A stretch of DNA of 12,434 nucleotides. Origin: Cryomorphaceae bacterium (GTDB taxonomy: Bacteria > Bacteroidota > Bacteroidia > Flavobacteriales > Schleiferiaceae). The position numbers and the translations under genes are program-made. Positions 6,916 through 12,434 of the stretch are shown in pieces; positions within the stretch are counted from its first letter, which is position 1; each line of letters opens with the position of its first letter. The stretch is from contig DMCR01000051.1 of assembly GCA_003445735.1 (NCBI GenBank), forward strand, positions 1 through 12,434. The letters run 5' to 3'. Below the pieces are notes generated by a model, which saw only the letters and a list, made by a program, of their open reading frames with translations, was not told the origin of the DNA and ran no database searches.

Positions 6916-8241
6916 ATGAAACACCAACTTCTAACAATTTCGTTGCTGCTCACTACTGTGGGATTCTCTCAGCAAAAATTCACCCTGCAGGAGGCCCAGC
7001 AATATGCGCTTGCCCATGCCTATGGTATGGAAATCGCGGAGCTTGAGATCGAGCGCGCCAAACAGATTTATAGACAAAACCTGGCCTATGGACTGCCGCA
7101 AGCTTCGGCTTCGGGACAGTATGTGTACAACGTTGAACTTGGCGCATTAGTGACGGATTTCAATGGTGACGGTACCCTAGACCAGCTCGTGTTCGGGACG
7201 GATTATCAGGCCCAAGGTGGGTTGGCCGTGAACCAACTCATTTTCGACGGCTCTTACGTTGTTGGGTTGATGGCGGCTAAGGTGTTGAAGGATGGTGCGG
7301 CTATTGGCGCGGAAAAAACTCGTTCAGAGATGCACCGAGATGTGGCGAAGGCCTACCATTTGGCTTTGTTGAGCGCGGAAAGCGTGGAGATCTTGAAAGC
7401 GAACGAGGGCTATTTGGCGAACCTCGCTGAAGAGATGCAAAAGATGAACGCAGCCGGTTTGGTGAGCAAGGCGGATGCGGATCAAATTATGTTGAACTAC
7501 AACAATATGAAGAACACCGTACGCTACAGCGAAGGCCAAGCGAAGGTTGCGAAGATGTTGTTGAAGTTGCAAATGGGCTTCCCGGTGGAAACACCAATGC
7601 AATTAGCCGATGATTTAGGAAGCTTGGTGGTGAACGCTTCTGCGGCGTCATACTTGGCAGGGACGAGTTTCGACCCTACCAAGACAGTGGATTACCGGAG
7701 CATGGTGAACCAAGTAGAGGGTGCGAAGTTGCAATTGCTCAATAAGAAATTGGGCTACTTGCCGACCATAGGTGTGAGTTACCAGAACAACATTCAATAT
7801 ATGAGTAGCGAGGCCAACATTTTTAGCGATGCCGCTGTAGATATCCCCAGCAGTTTAGTGGCCGGAAGCATTAGTGTGCCCTTGTTTACCTCCGGAAACG
7901 GACGTGCCCAGGTGCAGGAAGCGAAGATCCAGCAACACCAAGCGGAGATCGGATTGGCGCAAATGGAGCAAGCCTTGATCATGCAGCACGCCTCGACGGT
8001 GAATGAATATTACCGTGCAATAGCGGATTATTTGTCCCAGAAAGAGAGTGCAGAATTGGCCCAAACTATTCGCAATCAACGCAGAAGAGAATATGAAGAG
8101 GGCGTAGGCTCCTCTACGGCACTGACGCAAAGTGAAACGCAGTACCAGCAAGCATTACAATCGATGTTCTTGGCCGCACAAACGGTCTTGGACCAACAAG
8201 CAGAACTAGAATACTTAATGACCCAACAATCTTCAAAATGA
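6916..8241 (+). CDS. TolC-like outer-membrane efflux protein
   Basis: The outer-membrane exit duct of a tripartite pump (OEP/TolC family), 441 residues, of usual size. A signal peptide (MKHQLLTISLLLTTVGFSQQ, cut probably after Ser18) is followed by FTLQEAQQYALAHA, the usual family opening. The protein is an internal tandem duplication of helical hairpins. First half: helices at about 23-60, a beta-hairpin at about 65-108 ending NQLIFDGSYVVGL, helices at about 120-215. Second half: KLGYLPTIGVSYQNN, then SISVPLFTSGNGRAQVQEAK with long helices to the end. Between the two strands of the first beta-hairpin lies DFNGDGTLD (81-89), a calcium-loop-like motif not expected in this family. The start abuts the TetR stop, and the end overlaps the adaptor gene by 4 nt (ATGA), implying translational coupling. 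Confidence 0.93.
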   Translation: MKHQLLTISLLLTTVGFSQQKFTLQEAQQYALAHAYGMEIAELEIERAKQIYRQNLAYGLPQASASGQYVYNVELGALVTDFNGDGTLDQLVFGTDYQAQGGLAVNQLIFDGSYVVGLMAAKVLKDGAAIGAEKTRSEMHRDVAKAYHLALLSAESVEILKANEGYLANLAEEMQKMNAAGLVSKADADQIMLNYNNMKNTVRYSEGQAKVAKMLLKLQMGFPVETPMQLADDLGSLVVNASAASYLAGTSFDPTKTVDYRSMVNQVEGAKLQLLNKKLGYLPTIGVSYQNNIQYMSSEANIFSDAAVDIPSSLVAGSISVPLFTSGNGRAQVQEAKIQQHQAEIGLAQMEQALIMQHASTVNEYYRAIADYLSQKESAELAQTIRNQRRREYEEGVGSSTALTQSETQYQQALQSMFLAAQTVLDQQAELEYLMTQQSSK

Positions 8242-9368
8242 AAAAAGTACTACTCATCGCCCCTCTAGCCGTTATATCGGCTTGTTCTCAGCCTACGGTA
8301 GAAGGTGATTTACAAACATTAACAACACAGCGCGACAGTATTAAAACTGTCGTAAATGGATTGAACGCACAGATCACAGATTTGGATGCGGCCATCGCGG
8401 AATTGGACACAACGGCTTCGTATGATGCAGTTACCGCATTTGAGGTGAATCCAGATTTGTTCTTCCACTACTTCGAAGTATTCGGCAAGGTAGAAGCAGA
8501 TAAAAGCATCAACTTGTTCCCATTGAACAGTGGGAAGGTGGAGCGCATCCACGTGAAAGCGGGACAGAAGGTGAGCCAGGGCCAATTATTGATATCCCTA
8601 GATACAGATTTGATGGAGAGCTCATTGAAAGAATTGGAAACGGCTTTGGCTTTAGCTCAGACTGTGTTCAACAGACAGGAGAAGTTGTGGATTGACGAGC
8701 AAATAGGATCAGAGATTCAGTACCTCCAAGCGAAGAACAATTACGACGGTTTGGTGCAAAAGCTTGAAACGTTGAAAGAACAGATGGCAATGAGTGAGGT
8801 TCGCGCGCCTTTTACAGGAACCATTGATGAAGTATTTGCTAAGGTTGGTGAATTAGCCGCGCCACAGATGCCGGCAGTACGTTTGGTCAACACCTCGGGT
8901 GTTTACGTGAAGGCGGATGTGCCGGAATCTTATGCGAATCGTGTGAAGGTGGGAACCCCAGCGAACGTAGCCTTTACCAGCATGGATTTTGAAGTGGCTG
9001 CTGAAGTTTTGCAAGTGGGCCAATTCATTCAAGAAGGCAACCGCACTTTCTCTATCAATGTGAGCTTGCCGTCGGACCCAGGTACGGTAAAACCAAATCA
9101 AATGGTACATGTGGCATTGCAAGATTACTGGAACGACGCAGCATTGGCAGTGCCATCTAGCTTGATTCAGCAGGATGTCGAAGGCAATGACTTTGTATTT
9201 GTGTTGGAAAACAAAGGCACCTACAGCCAAGTGGCGAAAGTTATGGTGGAAGCAGGATTATCTTATGAAGGCCGCTCAGAGATCAAAGCAGGTATTGAAG
9301 CAGGTACGCAGTTGGTGGATAAGGGTTCACGCAGCGTTCGTACTGGACAACGTGTACACATAAAATAA
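8238..9368 (+). CDS. RND efflux periplasmic adaptor (HlyD/AcrA-type membrane-fusion lipoprotein)
   Basis: Joins the inner-membrane RND pump to the outer-membrane duct. The 376-residue protein begins with a lipoprotein signal (lipobox I13-S14-A15-C16), so it is expected to be lipid-anchored at Cys16. A short coiled-coil-like stretch (about 22-58, LQTLTTQRDSIKTVVNGLNA) precedes the core, an N-terminal extension compared with AcrA. The first lipoyl half is GKVERIHVKAGQKVSQGQLL (99-118). The helical hairpin at about 125-185 is short. The second lipoyl half is VRAPFTGTIDEVFAKVGELA (188-207). Beta-barrel and membrane-proximal domains follow to the end (for example LVDKGSRSVRTGQRVHIK). It overlaps the TolC-like gene by 4 nt and precedes the permease by 16 nt. 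All three pump parts are thus co-encoded. Confidence 0.93.
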   Translation: MKKVLLIAPLAVISACSQPTVEGDLQTLTTQRDSIKTVVNGLNAQITDLDAAIAELDTTASYDAVTAFEVNPDLFFHYFEVFGKVEADKSINLFPLNSGKVERIHVKAGQKVSQGQLLISLDTDLMESSLKELETALALAQTVFNRQEKLWIDEQIGSEIQYLQAKNNYDGLVQKLETLKEQMAMSEVRAPFTGTIDEVFAKVGELAAPQMPAVRLVNTSGVYVKADVPESYANRVKVGTPANVAFTSMDFEVAAEVLQVGQFIQEGNRTFSINVSLPSDPGTVKPNQMVHVALQDYWNDAALAVPSSLIQQDVEGNDFVFVLENKGTYSQVAKVMVEAGLSYEGRSEIKAGIEAGTQLVDKGSRSVRTGQRVHIK

Positions 9369-9384
9369 TTGGACCCAAAGCAAC

Positions 9385-12300
9385 ATGGAAGAAAACAAAA
9401 AACTCTTTAAAAGCTTCGGGCCATCGAACTTCTCGGTGAACAATGTCATGACAGTCTATGTATTGACTGCCATCATTTTCATCGCCGGTTTGATGTCGTA
9501 TCTCAGTATGCCTTCAGAGGCCTTTCCTGAGATAGTTACGCCTGAAATTTATGTAGGCACGCCCTATCCTGGAAACTCTCCAGCGGATATTGAAAAACTC
9601 ATTTCTCGTCCTCTAGAAAAAGAGATCAACGGGATTACTGGGGTGGATGAAATCAACTCGACTTCGGTGGAGGGGTATTCGACCATCCAAGTGAAGTTCG
9701 ACTTTGACGTAACGCCGGAAGATGCCTTGCGCAAGGTGAAGGACAAGGTGGATGCCGCAATGGGTAAGCCGGATTTCCCTACGGACTTACCGGCGGATCC
9801 AAACGTCTTTGAGTTAAATATTTCAGAGTTGATGCCGATGGCGAACATCAACCTTTCAGGGGAGTTCTCGTTGGACCAATTAAAAGATTACGCCGAATAT
9901 CTCGAGGAGGAGATTGAGAACCTGAACGAGATTTCGAAGGTGGATATCCGCGGGATCGACGACAAGGAAGTCCGCGTAATGATTGACAATAAGAAATTAG
10001 AAAGCATGAAGCTCGGCTTTCGCGATATTGCTGGCGCCATTCAAAATGAAAACATGACCATTTCAGGGGGTAATTTACTTGTGGATGGATACCGCCGAAA
10101 CGTTCGTGTGGTAGGTGAGATTCGGGCAATTGAGGAGCTTGAAAATATTATCATCAAGAGCGAAAAGATGCAGCTGGTGCGTCTGAAAGACGTGGCTGAG
10201 GTAGCTTTCGATGAAGTGGAGCGAGAATCCTACGCTCGTGAATATGGCGATGCTGTGGTGATGCTAGATGTGTTTAAGCGACCGGGGGAGAACCAGATTA
10301 TTTTAAGTGGGAAAATCTCGGATATTTTGGATCTGGCCAAAGACGAGTACTTCCCGGATAACTTGAGTGTCACAGTAACTAACGATACTTCAGAGCAGAC
10401 CCAAACTCAGGTAGCTGACCTAGAAAACTCTATAATCTTCGGGATGTTGCTCGTAGTGTTGGTCTTGATGTTTTTCTTGGGATTACGCAATGCTTTATTC
10501 GTTGGAATTGCTATTCCACTATCAATGTTGATGAGCTTCTTCATTCTCAGCGCCATGAGCATTACTTTAAATACGATGGTGTTGTTCTCTTTGGTATTGG
10601 CCCTTGGAATGCTTGTCGACAATGGGATTGTAGTCGTAGAGAATATTTATAGGTTCATGGATGAGGGTTATGATAAGATAACCGCTGCTAAACTGGGCGC
10701 TGGCGAGGTGGCAATGCCTATTATTGCTTCCACCGCCACTACCCTAGCAGCTTTCGTGCCTTTGGCGTTCTGGCCAGGGATTTTCGGGGAGTTCATGAAG
10801 TATTTGCCGATCACCTTGATCACGGTATTGAGCTCGTCGCTCTTCGTGGCCTTGGTTATCAACCCAGGTTTGACTTCTGTCTTGATGAAGGTGGAAAAAG
10901 AAGTAATAGATAAGAAGAAATTGACCCGTAATAGTTTGGTTCTCATCCTGGTGGGGGCTGTTATTGGTTATGGTGCAGGTATACTTGGCTTGGGAAATAT
11001 GTTTATGTATGGCGGCGGTTTTGCTTTAATCTATGGCTATGGAGTTTTGCCCGCGACCGATTGGTTCCAAGGCAAGTTATTACCCAAATTGGAGGATCTC
11101 TATACTAAATTTTTGACTTATGCTTTAAGCGGTAAGCGCCCGATTGGATTTTTCTTAGGTACGGGTGCCTTGCTCATCTTCAGTATTGTTCTTCTCGGTA
11201 TTACTCCACCAAAGACACTTTTTTTCCCAGAAAACATGCCAAACCAGGCCATTGTTTATGTCCAGATGCCCATTGGTACTGACATTGAAGAGACCAATGA
11301 GGTGTGTTTGGACTTGGAAAAGCGAGTGATGGATATTGTGCGTGAATACAACTACACGGACGAGGACGGCAGCCTTCAGAATTATATGGTAGAGAGCGTA
11401 ATTGCCCAAGTAGGCGAAGGCACTAGTGACCCTAATGCCGGACCTTCTATGGCGAAGACTCCGAATAAAGCAAAGATCACCGTAGCCTTCCACAAGTTTT
11501 CTGAACGCGTCTCTCCAGAGGGGTTGCGCGTGAATTCTTCGTATGTACTCAATGAGCTTCGTTCGTCTATCCAAGATTTTCCTGGGGTAACTATTTCTGT
11601 TGGAAAGGATTCAAACGGACCACCTTCAGGTCCACCGATTAATATCGAGATCAGTGGGGATGATTACACACAATTGGTTGATGTAGCCGATGGCGTGCGG
11701 ACCTTTATCAATAATCAAAGTATTGCAGGCATCGAAGAACTCAAGCTCGATGTGGAAACTGGTAAGCCGGAAATGCCAATTGAAGTGGATCGCGTCAAGG
11801 CACGCGCCTTAGGCTTGAGTTCGGCACAGATTGGAGACGCTATCCGTACGGCCTTGTTTGGTAAAGAAGTTAGTAGATTCAAGGATGGTGAGGATGACTA
11901 CCCTATCAATATTCGTATGATCGACGACTATCGCTACAACATGGAGGATTTGATGAACCAAAAAATCACTTTCCGTGATGCAGCCTCGGGCAAAATAAAG
12001 CAAGTACCTATTTCAGCAGTGGCGAAGGCACATAAAACTTCTACATTCTCGAGTATTAAGCGCAAGGACCTTAAGCGTGTGATTTCTATTCAGTCTAATG
12101 TATTAGAAGGCAGTAATCCAACGGAAACAGTTGAGGCGATCAAAACCTCTTTACAAGACTATAATATTCCAAATGTGGTAACCTTGAGCTTCACAGGTGA
12201 GCAGGAGGAACAGGCAGAGCAGCTTAGCTTCCTGTCGCGTGCCCTATTGATGGCCGTATTCTTAATCTTTTTGATTTTGGTGAGCCAATTCAATTCCGCC

Positions 12301-12434
12301 TCTACCCCTTTCATTATTCTTGTTACTGTAGTCTTTTCACTCATCGGAGTATTTCTTGGCTTGGTAATCTTCCGCATGGAATTTGTGATCATGATGACAA
12401 TGATCGGTATCATCTCCCTTGCTGGTATTGTGGT
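9385..12434 (+). CDS. RND efflux permease, HAE1/AcrB-like (3' end beyond window)
   Basis: Inner-membrane proton-driven pump subunit; 1016 complete codons are present without interruption, and the frame stays open at the right edge. TM1 is at about 21-38 (VMTVYVLTAIIFIAGLMSYL), followed by porter sequence FPEIVTPEIYVGTPYPGNSP. TM2-TM6 span about 348-490 and contain LGMLVDNGIVVVENIYR, where AcrB's Asp407-Asp408 pair corresponds to Asp412-Asn413. TM7 (about 588-605) leads to the second porter region (LFFPENMPNQAIVYVQMP), and TM8-10 follow near the edge. The last codon (VV) stops one residue before the place aligned to AcrB Lys940. Residues 516-555 form an additional hydrophobic glycine-rich hairpin in the central loop. 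No Shine-Dalgarno is seen in the 16-nt gap after the adaptor gene. Substrate unknown; the HME metal class is less likely but not excluded by sequence alone. Confidence 0.94.
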   Translation, partial: MEENKKLFKSFGPSNFSVNNVMTVYVLTAIIFIAGLMSYLSMPSEAFPEIVTPEIYVGTPYPGNSPADIEKLISRPLEKEINGITGVDEINSTSVEGYSTIQVKFDFDVTPEDALRKVKDKVDAAMGKPDFPTDLPADPNVFELNISELMPMANINLSGEFSLDQLKDYAEYLEEEIENLNEISKVDIRGIDDKEVRVMIDNKKLESMKLGFRDIAGAIQNENMTISGGNLLVDGYRRNVRVVGEIRAIEELENIIIKSEKMQLVRLKDVAEVAFDEVERESYAREYGDAVVMLDVFKRPGENQIILSGKISDILDLAKDEYFPDNLSVTVTNDTSEQTQTQVADLENSIIFGMLLVVLVLMFFLGLRNALFVGIAIPLSMLMSFFILSAMSITLNTMVLFSLVLALGMLVDNGIVVVENIYRFMDEGYDKITAAKLGAGEVAMPIIASTATTLAAFVPLAFWPGIFGEFMKYLPITLITVLSSSLFVALVINPGLTSVLMKVEKEVIDKKKLTRNSLVLILVGAVIGYGAGILGLGNMFMYGGGFALIYGYGVLPATDWFQGKLLPKLEDLYTKFLTYALSGKRPIGFFLGTGALLIFSIVLLGITPPKTLFFPENMPNQAIVYVQMPIGTDIEETNEVCLDLEKRVMDIVREYNYTDEDGSLQNYMVESVIAQVGEGTSDPNAGPSMAKTPNKAKITVAFHKFSERVSPEGLRVNSSYVLNELRSSIQDFPGVTISVGKDSNGPPSGPPINIEISGDDYTQLVDVADGVRTFINNQSIAGIEELKLDVETGKPEMPIEVDRVKARALGLSSAQIGDAIRTALFGKEVSRFKDGEDDYPINIRMIDDYRYNMEDLMNQKITFRDAASGKIKQVPISAVAKAHKTSTFSSIKRKDLKRVISIQSNVLEGSNPTETVEAIKTSLQDYNIPNVVTLSFTGEQEEQAEQLSFLSRALLMAVFLIFLILVSQFNSASTPFIILVTVVFSLIGVFLGLVIFRMEFVIMMTMIGIISLAGIV

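Noticed and set aside
11155..11574. 139-codon minus-strand open frame inside the permease gene
   Set aside because: Antisense shadow of an uninterrupted RND coding frame, with no independent support. The same holds for the 125-codon frame at 8853-9230.

Overview
The window looks like chromosomal DNA of a Bacteroidota bacterium, most likely a Flavobacteriales-type (possibly marine) organism. The evidence is a secreted protein with a type B (CHU_C-like) type IX secretion C-terminal domain, the near absence of Shine-Dalgarno sequences before starts, and the style of the TolC/adaptor/RND efflux set. Genus and species cannot be read from it. No RNA genes, CRISPR arrays, insertion sequences or phage genes were seen, and no stretch over 300 bases lacks a gene.

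Positions 1-6140 hold five genes, all on the minus strand. In transcription order they are asnS (asparaginyl-tRNA synthetase), rpoN (sigma-54), a small PAP2-like membrane protein whose start overlaps the rpoN stop (TGATG), a 736-residue secreted T9SS cargo protein closed by a strong intrinsic terminator, and the 5' end of uvrC, which runs off the left edge.

Positions 6141-6303 form a divergent regulatory region. It carries a near-perfect sigma-54 promoter (TGGCAC-N5-TTGCT, GG and GC exactly 10 nt apart) pointing right, an A-tract, and several inverted repeats that could be activator or repressor sites.

Positions 6304-12434 hold a tightly packed plus-strand efflux operon: a TetR-family regulator, a TolC-like outer-membrane factor (stop and start directly abutting), a lipoprotein membrane-fusion adaptor (ATGA overlap) and an RND inner-membrane permease that runs off the right edge. 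Together these would make a complete tripartite pump and its own regulator. The sigma-54 promoter implies that an ATP-dependent enhancer-binding activator, not encoded here, switches it on, while the TetR protein probably represses it. The sigma factor required is encoded two genes away on the other strand.

The most interesting signals are the sigma-54 control of a TetR-headed RND operon, a calcium-loop-like sequence in the presumed extracellular loop of the TolC protein, and a permease with Asp-Asn in place of the usual Asp-Asp proton-relay pair plus an extra hydrophobic hairpin in its central loop. The genes themselves belong to known families; no wholly new system was found.
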